Shown one piece after another: positions 48,601-56,390 of a DNA stretch of 64,000 nucleotides. Position 1 is the stretch's first letter, and every line of letters starts with the position of its first letter. The stretch is from Thiosocius teredinicola (GTDB lineage: Bacteria; Pseudomonadota; Gammaproteobacteria; Chromatiales; Chromatiaceae), in assembly GCF_002009425.1 (NCBI RefSeq), contig NZ_CP019936.1:2591297-2655296 (forward strand), read 5' to 3'. A program made the translations under genes and the position numbers. Under the pieces are notes generated by a model that made no database searches, was not told the DNA's origin, and worked only from the letters and a program-made list of their open reading frames with translations.

Positions 48601-49976
48601 TCCGACAACGAGATCGTCCAGCTCAGATAGTTCGGATCATTGTTGTTCGACGACTCAAAGTTCGAGGCACCCGACACGTTTACCGTCGGCTGCGATTCAC
48701 CACCAGCATCGTCATCAAAGACCTCAGCCGCACCGATCGAGACCGCCGCCACCTCCGCCGGCTTGTCGAAACTCAGCGAGAACAACTCCGTCGGCTCAAC
48801 CTTGGTATCACCAAACACCGGCACCGTCACCGAGCCCGACGTCTGACCCGCCACGAAATTCAGCGTGCCACTGGTCGCCTGGTAGTCTTCGCCCGCTACC
48901 GCCGAACCATCCACCGTTTCGTAGTCCACCGTGAAGGCCGTCGGCGCCGGTCGCGACAAAGACACTTCAAACGAGGCCTGCGTCTGTCCCGTATCGCCTT
49001 CAACCAACACCGGCCGCGACACATACAGCGCCAGGTTGTTGCCGGTCCCGTCATCGTCAAGGATCCAACCGGTTGCCCGCAGCACCGGCACATCACCCGC
49101 CAAGGCCGCACCCTGCGCCGAGTACACCTCCAGAATCACCGTCTCATCGACTTCGTCGACCGAATCACCATCGATCCGGTAACTCACCGTCTTCGACGTC
49201 TCACCCGCCGCAAATGTCACCGACGTCCCGGAATTATAGAAGTACGCGTCCGCACCCGCCGCCGAACTGCCCACCGATGCCGTGCCCGCCAGGAACCGGT
49301 ACTCCACCGTCACCGCATCCGTCGCCGGCTCCGACAACGAGATCGTCCAGCTCAGATAGTTCGGATCATTGTTGTTCGATGACTCAAAGTTCGAGGCACC
49401 CGAAACCGTCACATTCGGTATCGCAAGCAAGCCTTGCCAACTACTGGGTCGAAAAGACGAAACCCGCGACAGCGGCACCGCGCTCCCCGCAACGACGTCA
49501 AGATCCCAGGTGCCGCCCAACGAAAACGCACCCACATCCTTCGAACAAGCCTCCACGGGGCGAGCCAGTACCTGCGAAAGCTTCCAGATGAAGCGTTCAC
49601 CCACACCACCTTCAGCGCTGCGGCAGCCATAGATGAAGACCGCAGCGTCCGCCGCCAACGTCTGTCGCCACAGGCCGAACAACTCCCTGTTGCTCTCTAT
49701 CGCCTGTTGATCCAATAGCGAATCGCCGAGTTCGAGAGCACCCGGTCGGCCATGGGCGAACAGATGCAGGGCATCGATCTGACGTTCATTAGCCAGAACA
49801 TCCGTCAACACAACCAGCGCAGCTTGCGTCTCGTTCACAACGATGACGCGCGCAGTAGATGCCAACTCCCTTTCGAGTTGCCAGTAGTCCTTTACTCTGC
49901 TGTCGATAACAGCGAGAACCCTTGATCTGTCTGCGCAACTCTCGCAGCCAACCCCACTCTCGATACCCTGATTCAT
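42675..49976 (-). CDS. Giant surface protein: DUF4347, Calx-beta array, PKD array
   Basis: 2433 residues, with AGGAGG 5 nt before the ATG. Order: DUF4347-like domain (~18-172; LHLFAHGRPGALELGD and AVFIYGCRSAEG), then paired Calx-beta modules in a 243-residue repeat present 4.4 times (191-1266). A divergent Calx-beta follows (~1300-1395), then four PKD-type double modules of about 195 residues (1402-2169; HWGDGSDDTY, DWDGDGNADD), and a unique C-terminal domain (2170-2433). There is no Sec signal. The exporter genes just downstream and DUF4347 start fit type I secretion; the C-terminus is the likely signal. No RTX GGxGxDxUx nonapeptides are seen. Acidic loops should bind Ca2+. Role as an adhesin or matrix protein is inference. 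Confidence 0.88.
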   Translation of the reverse strand: MNQGIESGVGCESCADRSRVLAVIDSRVKDYWQLERELASTARVIVVNETQAALVVLTDVLANERQIDALHLFAHGRPGALELGDSLLDQQAIESNRELFGLWRQTLAADAAVFIYGCRSAEGGVGERFIWKLSQVLARPVEACSKDVGAFSLGGTWDLDVVAGSAVPLSRVSSFRPSSWQGLLAIPNVTVSGASNFESSNNNDPNYLSWTISLSEPATDAVTVEYRFLAGTASVGSSAAGADAYFYNSGTSVTFAAGETSKTVSYRIDGDSVDEVDETVILEVYSAQGAALAGDVPVLRATGWILDDDGTGNNLALYVSRPVLVEGDTGQTQASFEVSLSRPAPTAFTVDYETVDGSAVAGEDYQATSGTLNFVAGQTSGSVTVPVFGDTKVEPTELFSLSFDKPAEVAAVSIGAAEVFDDDAGGESQPTVNVSGASNFESSNNNDPNYLSWTISLSEPATDAVTVEYRFLAGTASVGSSAAGADAYFYNSGTSVTFAAGETSKTVSYRIDGDSVDEVDETVILEVYSAQGAALAGDVPVLRATGWILDDDGTGNNLALYVSRPVLVEGDTGQTQASFEVSLSRPAPTAFTVDYETVDGSAVAGEDYQATSGTLNFVAGQTSGSVTVPVFGDTKVEPTELFSLSFDKPAEVAAVSIGAAEVFDDDAGGESQPTVNVSGASNFESSNNNDPNYLSWTISLSEPATDAVTVEYRFLAGTASVGSSAAGADAYFYNSGTSVTFAAGETSKTVSYRIDGDSVDEVDETVILEVYSAQGAALAGDVPVLRATGWILDDDGTGNNLALYVSRPVLVEGDTGQTQASFEVSLSRPAPTAFTVDYETVDGSAVAGEDYQATSGTLNFVAGQTSGSVTVPVFGDTKVEPTELFSLSFDKPAEVAAVSIGAAEVFDDDAGGESQPTVNVSGASNFESSNNNDPNYLSWTISLSEPATDAVTVEYRFLAGTASVGSSAAGADAYFYNSGTSVTFAAGETSKTVSYRIDGDSVDEVDETVILEVYSAQGAALAGDVPVLRATGWILDDDGTGNNLALYVSRPVLVEGDTGQTQASFEVSLSRPAPTAFTVDYETVDGSAVAGEDYQATSGTLNFVAGQTSGSVTVPVFGDTKVEPTELFSLSFDKPAEVAAVSIGAAEVFDDDAGGESQPTVNVSGASNFESSNNNDPNYLSWTISLSEPATDAVTVEYRFLAGTASVGSSAAGADAYFYNSGTSVTFAAGETSKTVSYRIDGDSVDEVDETVILEVYSAQGAALAGNAPTLYSTGWILDDDGLGNNLALYVEDAQIFEGPSGQIDQVAVPITLSRPPQQAITLSYSTSAGTATSGVDYEPVSGTVTFGPGQTYAAALIPIIGDSIDEPSETFTLTVIPTAAIASGTAGATGTVTIVDGDNFDGAAVDAGADETLNEGDTLTKTITFTDGEDSNSDGWTYSVDWDGDGNADDSGAIAAGSSSFEISHTFADGPDVETVSVTVFDTSGNDQDTDTFDVTVNNVAPTLTIAGANEISEDSEYTLTLGTAVDPGEDTVSSYVVHWGDGSDDTYASDGDVTHTYANPGDYTITVDVIDEDGTYSALASLDVTVTPVSAPLPVEVDAGTDATLNEGQTLTKTITFADGEDSNTDGWSYSIDWDGDGNADDSGSIAAGSSSFEISHTFADGPDVGTVSVTVSDTSGNDQDTDTFDVTVNNVAPTLTIAGGNEVPEDSEYTLTLGTAVDPGEDTVSSYIVHWGDGSEDTYAANGDVTHTYADPGGYTITVDVVDEDGTYSALASLDVTVTPVSAPLPVEVDAGADATLNEGQTLTKTITFTDGEDSNADGWSYSVDWNGDGVVDETNPIAAGATSFEISNTFADGPASQTVSVTVTDTGGTDQDSDTFDVAVNNVAPTLGLNGDSSVQEDGLYTLTLGAVVDPGEDTIANYVVHWGDGSDDIYTTNGDVTHTFADPGVYTITVDLVDEDGTYTDAASLDLTVTDVDEPDPVALVSSITDETLNEADTLTKTIIFTDGEDSNNDGWSYEVDWDGDGVADEAGSIAAGATSFEVSNAFADGPEIQTVSVTISDTGGADQDTATFDVTVHNVEPTVAVSGDNSVTEDTLYTLTLGAVTDPGDDTVSNYVVHWGDGTDNTYTTNGDATHTYADAGDYTISVDLVDEDGTYTDVATLPIEVFAAQTDTVRIGDAPVRQLRSDPTAWEDAWSNPDIGITHKADVNDDFEPWTDVTFSSRASSTLAGGDVLSGDLGVSGQTIASGLYQEIDGVEGLKFELAREATGVTVDIARLFADDDGSNNEAGRLQAFDAQGALVDELVFSADSASHEKQVSLQTASAFASVVLTAGAYDGSDFVFGAYVDDAGETVGRPTPNGSGFDGSDFMVDAIEFEFPVVAATQTTTPMPSSVSAAEVALAVNDAEFDFTASNDMAASLGTLAEDADGQLL
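43470..45775 (-). repeat. Four diverged PKD-type modules of about 585 bp
   Basis: Each module starts near a DAG-x-D-x-TLNEG motif, and each contains a D-W-D/N-G-D-G loop and a V-H-W-G-D-G loop. Modules share clear protein similarity but differ at many codons, so they are older than the 729-bp array. Confidence 0.75.
46179..49406 (-). repeat. 729-bp in-frame tandem repeat, 4.4 copies
   Basis: Units run at 49406-48678, 48677-47949, 47948-47220, 47219-46491 and a partial one to 46179. The only difference I found among compared positions is a synonymous Ser codon (TCG/TCA) in units 1 and 4. The near identity implies recent expansion or gene conversion. Copy number should be treated with care because such arrays often collapse or expand in assembly. 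Confidence 0.93.
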
Positions 49977-51180
49977 CCAATCCTCCTAAACGACGCCGGT
50001 GGGCTGATCGCCTATCGATGCAAACTCAGTCCATCGCCTGCCGGTACGAAATTTCTGGCGAAAAATTCGGCCTTGCGCAGCAGTGATACAACGACACCGC
50101 TAAAGACCACTCAAAGTCGGCGAAACTATTGGTAAATCCTCGAAACCATCGTATTCACGAGCCTGTCCATGTGTATCCATTCGTGGTGACCGCAGCGCTG
50201 CCTCTGACAGACGGTAATCTTTCGGTATTTTTCACTGGAAGAGCTTGCTTCGAAGAATCCGCAACTATCGTGTACGGAGAGTCGCACCAAGAATATTCAA
50301 GCAACCGTCTTGGACGCCCACGCTGAATCCTCAGCTTGCGCGATAAGACGCGAGCCGATATCACTTCTAATTGAATTACGCCTCAAACGGCGACGTATTA
50401 GATGATCGATGCAATCTGAGGACTGGCAGTGGTTTCTACGCGATGCCCAAGAACCACTCCCATTGACACAACGACCCATCGGTCCCCCCTTTTTCTTCTT
50501 GTAGACGAACGCACAATGACAGCTGCACGAATCTTTACATTTGGAGGGGAGATGACACTTGGAGTACTAGCTTCCCTGCCAAATCAACCTGTACTTCGTC
50601 CGTTTGTACTTGGCGTAGTAATTAATAGCGTAGTTCCTATCGCGATGCAAAGTACTAATTCAGTGAATCTTTGTGTTGCAAACGGAAAAACGTCGTTAAA
50701 AAAAGCAAGAATGCAGAGCGACAACGTAGCGCCGCCCCTAATTTTTCAGGCGATACTCCATCCTTGGATATTTACATCTCGGGTGTGCGCATTGATGCGT
50801 CATAATCCCCGTCGTCGTCGCGAGAACACCTCACTCAAACGACACGAAACCTGCAAAGCCCTGACGCAGTCATAGCTACCGCCATTCGCGGATTTGCCCA
50901 AACAGTGGCGTTGAAAGAGTCGCACGCAAGGAAAACCACCAGCATTCGCGTTCGCCCTTTCCGGTCACGCCGCTCCCAACAGCCGAAGTACTCCAAAAAC
51001 GCAACCCGCCACCTTGTAGACTGGCTTGTTCTCAACCAAGCCGGTAATCACAACCGAATCTCGAGAAGCTTTCTCTCAAGTTGCCCTCACTCGATAGCGT
51101 CCGCTAGATCCACGTCGCCAAACCAGCGACACAACCATGTAATGTATGCTCGACCGGCAGCCCCAGTCAGGAACCTCACG
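49977..51180. other. Low-GC intergenic region of 1.2 kb with no supported gene
   Basis: Base composition is noticeably lower in GC than in flanking genes, especially 50340-50780. A 107-codon frame at 50552-50875 follows GGAGGGGAG. Its product (MTLGVLASLPNQPVLRPFVL onward) has irregular composition and an Arg-rich end, so I do not call it. The region should hold the promoters for the giant surface protein (leftward) and the thioesterase-like protein (rightward). No insertion sequence ends, tRNA or integrase remnant was seen. Confidence 0.5.
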
Positions 51181-51618
51181 ATGCAACCGGCAGTAACCGC
51201 GCTCCAGGAAAAAATTCACGAATCAATTCCCCTCAGCCGCTCCATGGCTTTCGAGATCACTGAATTGACGCCGACGCGGATCGTGACCCAAGCGCCGCTT
51301 GATCCCAACATCAACATCCACGGCACCGGTTTCGCCGGCAGCATCTACGCGCTGGGGGCCTTGACCGCATGGGCCTATGGCACCTACGCGATCGAGGAAG
51401 CCGGCATGCAGGCGGATGTAGTGATCGCCGAGGCGAACATCCGCTACAGCAAGCCGGTGAAGACTGCTATACGCTGTCAGTGTGAGTTGTCGCTCGACGA
51501 GGCGGATCTGTTCATCCGTAAGCTGGAAGAGAACGGCCGATCGGTCACCAACATCGATGTCACTGTTGGCGACGGTGAAGCGGTGTTGTGGGTCAAGCTG
51601 CACGCGCGGCGACGATGA
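51181..51618 (+). CDS. Hotdog-fold thioesterase-like protein (YiiD C-terminal type)
   Basis: 145 residues from the ATG at 51181, which has AGGAA 8 nt upstream; the open frame extends to 50905 but that part is non-coding in character. The pattern PLSRSMAFEITELTPTRIVT, NINIHGTGFAGSIYALGALT and ANIRYSKPVKT matches the YiiD_C thioesterase domain, with the hotdog central helix at GFAGSIYALGALTAWAYG. Likely acts on an acyl-CoA or acyl-ACP; substrate unknown. Converges with moeA, 24 bp apart. Confidence 0.8.
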   Translation: MQPAVTALQEKIHESIPLSRSMAFEITELTPTRIVTQAPLDPNINIHGTGFAGSIYALGALTAWAYGTYAIEEAGMQADVVIAEANIRYSKPVKTAIRCQCELSLDEADLFIRKLEENGRSVTNIDVTVGDGEAVLWVKLHARRR

Positions 51619-51642
51619 TACGCAGCGCGGGCAGCGCCGGAC

Positions 51643-52914
51643 TCAGATCGTTGTCGAAAAAGGCTGCACCCTGAGCGTTTCACCCTCTGCCACGCCGGCG
51701 CATGCCTCGTCGAGAAGAATGTAGCAGTTGGCGCGGCTCATCGATGTCAGTATCCCCGACCCCTGCTTGCCCGACGGGCCAACCGTCAGGCGACCATCCT
51801 CACCGTATTCGAGGATTCCCCTCACGAACTCGAATCGGCCCGGCTTTTTCTTCAAGGCTGTTCGGGCTCGCGCCTCGACGACCAGCGTCTGTGGCCAGTT
51901 GCCGCTGGCCAGATAGCGCAGCGCCGGCTGTACGAACTGGTGAAAGGTCAACATCACGGCGACCGGGTTGCCGGGCAGGCCGAAAAACATCGCGTCGCCG
52001 AGTCTGCCGAACGTCAACGGGCGCCCCGGTTTCATGGCGATCGTCCAGAACGACAAGCTACCCAATCCTTTGAGGATATCTTTGGTGTAGTCCGCGGCAC
52101 CCACCGAAACGCCGCCAGAGGTAATCACCACATCGGCCATCGACGAAGCACGTTTGAAGGCATCCGCCAATGCTTGACGGTCGTCGCGCACGACGCCCAG
52201 ATCGATGATTTCAACACCGGTTTCGGTCAACAGGGAAAACAGGCTGTAGCGATTGCTGTCATACACGTCGCCCTTGCCGAGCGGATCGCCGATCGAGCGC
52301 AATTCGTCGCCGGTGGAAAAGAACGCAACACGCGGTCGGCGGCGCACCTTCAACTCGGCAAACCCGAGCGACGCAAGTACACCGATATCGGCCGCTCGCA
52401 GATACCTGCCTTGTTGGAACACGCAGGCTCCCTGCGCAATGTCTTCGCCCGCCTGGCGCACGTTCTGACCAACGCGGTGGCGTGCATCGATACGGATTCG
52501 CCCGTTGCCTAGCGACTCGACCTGCTCCTGCATCACCACGGTATCCGTACCCGGCGGCATCGGCGCGCCGGTCATGATGCGAATGCATTCGTTCGGCTTG
52601 CACCCCACATCGGTCGACTGGCCGGCGAGCACGGTCGCGACCACGGCGTACTCGCGCACACCTTCGGTCGGCAGATCGGCGCCGACAAAGGCGTAGCCGT
52701 CCATCGCGGAATTGGTATGGCTCGGCACATCGATCGGCGAGATGCAGTCGTCCGCCAACACGCGGCCAAGCGCATCCCTGATAGGCACCATCTGCCGGTC
52801 GGTGATCTGATCCAGCGCTTTGCGGATAGCCCGGCGCGCCTGTTCGACGCTCAGTGACTGTGAATCACCGGCATCTGCGCAGGATGGCTGGGTTGATACC
52901 TCGACAATCGACAT
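51643..52914 (-). CDS. moeA: Molybdopterin molybdenumtransferase MoeA
   Basis: 423 residues from the ATG at 52914; the frame reaches a TTG at 52932 but the GAGGAG ribosome-binding site lies within that extension. Family motifs: IDVPSHTNSAMDGYA, IMTGAPMPPGTDTVVMQE, GEDIAQG, FFSTGDEL, VYDSNRYSL, VVITSGGVSVGAADYTKD, KPGRPLTFG and FGLPGNPVAVMLTF, in that order. MoeA inserts molybdate (or tungstate) into adenylylated molybdopterin. It is last in tupABC-mobA-mobB-moeA. The mobB stop codon lies 14 bp before the moeA ATG. Confidence 0.96.
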   Translation of the reverse strand: MSIVEVSTQPSCADAGDSQSLSVEQARRAIRKALDQITDRQMVPIRDALGRVLADDCISPIDVPSHTNSAMDGYAFVGADLPTEGVREYAVVATVLAGQSTDVGCKPNECIRIMTGAPMPPGTDTVVMQEQVESLGNGRIRIDARHRVGQNVRQAGEDIAQGACVFQQGRYLRAADIGVLASLGFAELKVRRRPRVAFFSTGDELRSIGDPLGKGDVYDSNRYSLFSLLTETGVEIIDLGVVRDDRQALADAFKRASSMADVVITSGGVSVGAADYTKDILKGLGSLSFWTIAMKPGRPLTFGRLGDAMFFGLPGNPVAVMLTFHQFVQPALRYLASGNWPQTLVVEARARTALKKKPGRFEFVRGILEYGEDGRLTVGPSGKQGSGILTSMSRANCYILLDEACAGVAEGETLRVQPFSTTI

Positions 52915-52928
52915 CGCTACTTCGCTCC

Positions 52929-53507
52929 TCAACGCGCCCGGTTCTGCGCGTGGCGTTCATCCAATCCGCTAAACGACAGGATGAAATCGACAATCGATCC
53001 CGGGTCATTGATCGACAATACCGGCAGTGTACCGGCTTCCTCCGCCAGGGTCCCGGCGTCGGTAGCGATTGCCACGATGTTTGGATCGCTTAGAAACAGC
53101 AACGGCGCCTGGGTGGCGCTTCGATTCAGTTCGATCTTGGGGAAGGCGTCGCCTTTGAAGCCCTCCACCAGCACCAGGTCGAGCCCATCGGGATTCAAAG
53201 CCGCCAGCGCATCATGTAGGGTCGGTTCGACTTCCTGCGTGTTCTCGCGGATCCAGGCCATTCGACGACGGCTCGCGACCAGCATTTCGTCGGCGCCTGC
53301 TTCGCGCAACCGATAGCTGTCCTTTCCGGGATGATCCACGTCGAAGGCGTGATGCGCATGTTTGACAACGGCCAGGCGCACGCCGGCCGCCTTGAGCAAC
53401 GGGATCAATTTGAGCAACAGCGTTGTCTTGCCGGTGCCGCTGAACGCGGCGAAACCGATGACCGGCACCGGGTACTCGATAGTTGACTCGCGGCGCTGGA
53501 TAGTCAC
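52929..53507 (-). CDS. mobB: Molybdopterin-guanine dinucleotide biosynthesis protein MobB
   Basis: 192 residues. The P-loop VIGFAAFSGTGKTTLLLKLI opens the chain after ~15 residues, followed by AVVKHAHHAFDVDHPGKDSYRLREAGA, the MobB signature. DLVLVEGFKGDAFPKIEL follows. It is a GTP-binding accessory to MobA in making the bis-MGD cofactor. mobA ends 3 bp upstream and moeA follows, so it is within an operon. Confidence 0.95.
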   Translation of the reverse strand: MTIQRRESTIEYPVPVIGFAAFSGTGKTTLLLKLIPLLKAAGVRLAVVKHAHHAFDVDHPGKDSYRLREAGADEMLVASRRRMAWIRENTQEVEPTLHDALAALNPDGLDLVLVEGFKGDAFPKIELNRSATQAPLLFLSDPNIVAIATDAGTLAEEAGTLPVLSINDPGSIVDFILSFSGLDERHAQNRAR

Positions 53508-53510
53508 AAC

Positions 53511-54119
53511 TCAGGTATCGAATCTCGCCTGACCGGCACTGGCGTAGTCGTCCGGGGTATTGATGTTGCTGAACTGTTCGGGCACATCGCTGAAATCGAC
53601 ACGCACCCAAGAATTGCGTGGAAACCAACGATCGATCTTGCGCTCACCCTCTTCGAGCGCTGCCGACAGGTCAGCAAGCACGCGTCGATGCATCAGGGTA
53701 TACACCGGTTGCAGACGCTTTCCATCGTGGGCTACCGCGATGTCGGCGTCCGCATCTTTCAACCCCCGGGCAAGCCGCGCCACCAGATCGGCGACAACCA
53801 CCGGTCCGTCGCACGGCAAGGTCAACAGGTAATCGGTACGCATCTGTTGCAGGCCACCGAGAAAACCTGCCAGCGGCCCTTGGTAATCGTCCAACGGATC
53901 GGCCACGACCGGGTATCCGAACTGCGCGTAGTCGGCCTGGTTGCGGTTGGCGCTGATCAGAATCGCACCCACCTGCGGGCGGATCGCATCGATCACATGG
54001 CCGACCAGCAGGCTGTCACCAAACGGCAGCAGCCCCTTGTCTCGCCCGCCCATGCGACGGCTTTTTCCGCCGGCCAGCACCAACGCGGTGATGTCGTCTG
54101 CCTGTATGGCTGTCGTCAT
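53511..54119 (-). CDS. mobA: Molybdenum cofactor guanylyltransferase MobA
   Basis: 202 residues, usual size. ALVLAGGKSRRMGGRDKGLLPFG is the nucleotidyltransferase signature. SANRNQADYAQFGYPVVADPLDDYQGPLAG and LLTLPCDGPVV (metal-binding Asp) follow. It joins GMP to molybdopterin. It lies between tupC (6 bp upstream) and mobB (3 bp downstream). MGD-type cofactor is needed by formate dehydrogenases and other DMSO-reductase-family enzymes. Confidence 0.96.
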   Translation of the reverse strand: MTTAIQADDITALVLAGGKSRRMGGRDKGLLPFGDSLLVGHVIDAIRPQVGAILISANRNQADYAQFGYPVVADPLDDYQGPLAGFLGGLQQMRTDYLLTLPCDGPVVVADLVARLARGLKDADADIAVAHDGKRLQPVYTLMHRRVLADLSAALEEGERKIDRWFPRNSWVRVDFSDVPEQFSNINTPDDYASAGQARFDT

Positions 54120-54125
54120 GTCCCC

Positions 54126-54833
54126 TCATACCGCCGCGCGTGCAAGTTTGCCGAACGGCGTTACCTTGTCTGTGTATCCATCATACGCCGATTCACGCGC
54201 ACGCAGCCTGCCGCCTTCAAGGTCGAGCACCGCATCGGCAATGCCGGCGAAATGCAGCGGATCGTGTGTGGCCACCAGCAGCGACACGCCTTCGGCCTTC
54301 AGCACGTTGAGCAGTTCGACCGTGCGCTGCCGGCAAGTCGTGTCCATGTTGGCTGTCGGCTCGTCCAGCAGCATCACCTCAGGACGCCGCATCCAGGCCC
54401 GGACCAAGGCAACCCGCTGGCGCTCACCCCCGGACAACTGGTTGACATCCTGGTCGGCCAGAGAGGTCAGATCCGCCCACGCAAGACCCTCTTCGACGCG
54501 CGCGCGCCGCAGCAAGGCATCGCCCTTGAGCGGAAAGTCCAGGTTGCGCCTCACCGAACCCTCGAACAGGTACGGCCGTTGATGCAGATAGATGGTTCTG
54601 GCGAACAAGGCTTTTTTAGCGGCGCGCCAGCCGGCGTTGCGGCCGTTTACGACGACCGTTCCCTGCTCAGGCTTTTCCATGCCCGACATGATGCGCATCA
54701 GCGTGGATTTGCCCGCGCCGTTGCTGCCGCACAGCAGCTGGCATTGTCCGACGCCCAGCGTCAGGTCGACACCATCGAGTATGCGACGTTTACCGAATGA
54801 TTTTACGATGCCGTGGTATGACAAAAGCATCAC
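54126..54833 (-). CDS. tupC: Tungstate ABC transporter ATP-binding protein TupC
   Basis: 235 residues. Walker A LLCGSNGAGKSTLMRIM, Q-loop near TIYLHQRPYLFEGSV, signature LSGGERQRVALVRAW, Walker B EVMLLDEPTANMD, H-loop VATHDPLHF. The single-domain form without an OB-type C-terminal extension matches TupC rather than ModC. The ATG overlaps the tupB stop codon. It powers uptake through TupB. Confidence 0.9.
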   Translation of the reverse strand: MMLLSYHGIVKSFGKRRILDGVDLTLGVGQCQLLCGSNGAGKSTLMRIMSGMEKPEQGTVVVNGRNAGWRAAKKALFARTIYLHQRPYLFEGSVRRNLDFPLKGDALLRRARVEEGLAWADLTSLADQDVNQLSGGERQRVALVRAWMRRPEVMLLDEPTANMDTTCRQRTVELLNVLKAEGVSLLVATHDPLHFAGIADAVLDLEGGRLRARESAYDGYTDKVTPFGKLARAAV

Positions 54834-55531
54834 GTTGCCAATCTCCCCTTACCTTGGACGAGCTGGAGTAGACCGTTGAGTACGAACGCCATGGCCAGCA
54901 GCACGAGACCCAAGGCGATGCCCTGGGCGAACTCCCCTTTGCTGGTCTCGAGTGCGATTGCGGTCGGTATATTGCGGGTGTAGTGCAGGATGTTGCCGCC
55001 CAACATCATCGACGCGCCAACCTCGGCGATGATGCGGCCGAATCCGGCCAGGAAGGCCCCGAGTAAACCGAAGCGTGCCTCGCGCATCAAAGTCCAGACG
55101 GCGCGTCCATAGCCGGCGCCGAGCGTGCGGGCTGTTTCCCAGGCGCGACGATTGATCGCCTGCAGCGCAGCATGCCCCATGGCAATCAGGATCGGCAGTG
55201 CCAACGCGATCTGCCCGATCACCATCGCCGGTTGAGTGAACAGCAACCGCCATTCGCCCAGCGGGCCCTGCCGCGAGAGCAGGATGTAGAAGGTCAGCCC
55301 GACGACAACCGCAGGGAACGACAGTAAGGTGTTGAACACCGTGATCAACAACCTTCGCCCCGGAAACCGGCCATACGCCAGCAGGAAAGAGATCGCCAAG
55401 GCCACCGGTGCGGCGATCAAGATCGCCGTCACCGATACCTGAAACGAAATCCCGATGATCTCCCATAGCCCAGGGTCACCGCCGAACAACAGTGACAGGG
55501 CTTCACGCGTGCTCTCTGCGATCGAGGCCAT
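54830..55531 (-). CDS. tupB: Tungstate ABC transporter permease TupB
   Basis: 233 residues with five to six membrane helices. The EAA loop is ETARTLGAGYGRAVWTLMREARFG-like, in residues ~135-160, with the usual Gly. GFGRIIAEVGASMMLGGNI is typical of Tup/Wtp permeases. It forms the inner-membrane channel. It lies 13 bp after tupA and overlaps tupC by 4 bp. Confidence 0.9.
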   Translation of the reverse strand: MASIAESTREALSLLFGGDPGLWEIIGISFQVSVTAILIAAPVALAISFLLAYGRFPGRRLLITVFNTLLSFPAVVVGLTFYILLSRQGPLGEWRLLFTQPAMVIGQIALALPILIAMGHAALQAINRRAWETARTLGAGYGRAVWTLMREARFGLLGAFLAGFGRIIAEVGASMMLGGNILHYTRNIPTAIALETSKGEFAQGIALGLVLLAMAFVLNGLLQLVQGKGRLAT

Positions 55532-55544
55532 CTACGCGGTTTCG

Positions 55545-56390
55545 TTATCGTCTGGCAAGCGTTCCCGCTGACGGGGTGAACAACTGCTCGCCGGCCTTGC
55601 GAAATGCGGCGATCGCCTGCTGACCTTGCGGCCCGCGGATCCAGTCGATCAACGCCTGGGCGCCTTGGTGGTTCAAATCAGGAAACTTCTGGCGGCTGAC
55701 CTCGATGATCGCGTAGGGGTTGAACAGCTTCTCGTCGCCCTGGAACAGCACCCGCAGGCTCGACTTGTCGCGATAGGCCAGCCAGGTTCCGCGGTCGGCC
55801 AAGGTGTACGCCTCAAGCTCATTGGCCATCTGCAGTACCTTACCCATGCCCTGACCGGCTTCCCGGTACCATTGGCCATCCGGCTGGATGCTTGCACTCG
55901 TCCACAGCGAACGCTCTTTTTTGTGCGTGCCCGAGTCATCGCCACGCGACACGAAAACCGTCTGCGTATCGGCAATCTTGCCAAGAGCTTCGGCAGCGGT
56001 TTTTGCGGACGCAATCCCCGCAGGATCGGAAGCGGGACCGACCAATACGAAATCGTTGAACATGACCGGCAGGCGCTGTTCGCCGTTACCTTCATCGACG
56101 AACTTCTGCTCCGCGGCAGGTGCGTGTACCAGCACCACATCCACGTCGCCGTCGCTACCCATGCGCAACGCCTTGCCGGTACCAACCGCAATCACGTGCA
56201 CATCGTAGCCGGTGGCCTGCTTGAACTTGGGCAAAAGCTCATCCAACAGACCCGAGTTCTCGGTACTCGTCGTCGTTGCCAGTCGGATCGTCGATGTCTC
56301 GGGCGCGGCCCAGGTGAACCCGGACAGCAGCACCGCCAAGGCACCGATCAGATAAAGCTGAAACAACGAAACGCACTTTGTTCGCACCAC
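55545..56390 (-). CDS. tupA: Tungstate-binding periplasmic protein TupA
   Basis: About 281 residues. Two successive GTG codons (56390, 56387) follow GGAGGA; the second gives better spacing. The signal peptide ends near SGFTWA. The mature protein starts STIRLATTTSTENSGLLDEL; the TTTS motif supplies oxyanion ligands in TupA. VGTGKALRMGSDGDVDVVLVHAPAAE and FVSRGDDSGTHKKE are further family marks. It captures tungstate with high affinity, which separates it from molybdate-binding ModA. First gene of the operon with tupBC, mobAB and moeA. Confidence 0.92.
   Translation of the reverse strand: MVRTKCVSLFQLYLIGALAVLLSGFTWAAPETSTIRLATTTSTENSGLLDELLPKFKQATGYDVHVIAVGTGKALRMGSDGDVDVVLVHAPAAEQKFVDEGNGEQRLPVMFNDFVLVGPASDPAGIASAKTAAEALGKIADTQTVFVSRGDDSGTHKKERSLWTSASIQPDGQWYREAGQGMGKVLQMANELEAYTLADRGTWLAYRDKSSLRVLFQGDEKLFNPYAIIEVSRQKFPDLNHQGAQALIDWIRGPQGQQAIAAFRKAGEQLFTPSAGTLARR

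Noticed and set aside
46179-49406. Tandem array considered as a CRISPR or other non-coding repeat
   Set aside because: The unit is 729 bp, in frame and encodes Calx-beta domains with no spacers.
46094-49591. Series of Pro/Ser/His-rich 170-196-residue frames repeated every 729 bp on the plus strand
   Set aside because: They are reverse-strand images of the Calx-beta tandem array and reappear only because the DNA repeats.
50552-50875. 107-codon frame behind GGAGGGGAG
   Set aside because: Ribosome-binding site is good, but composition is irregular and the Arg-rich end looks non-coding. Left as uncertain within the intergenic entry.
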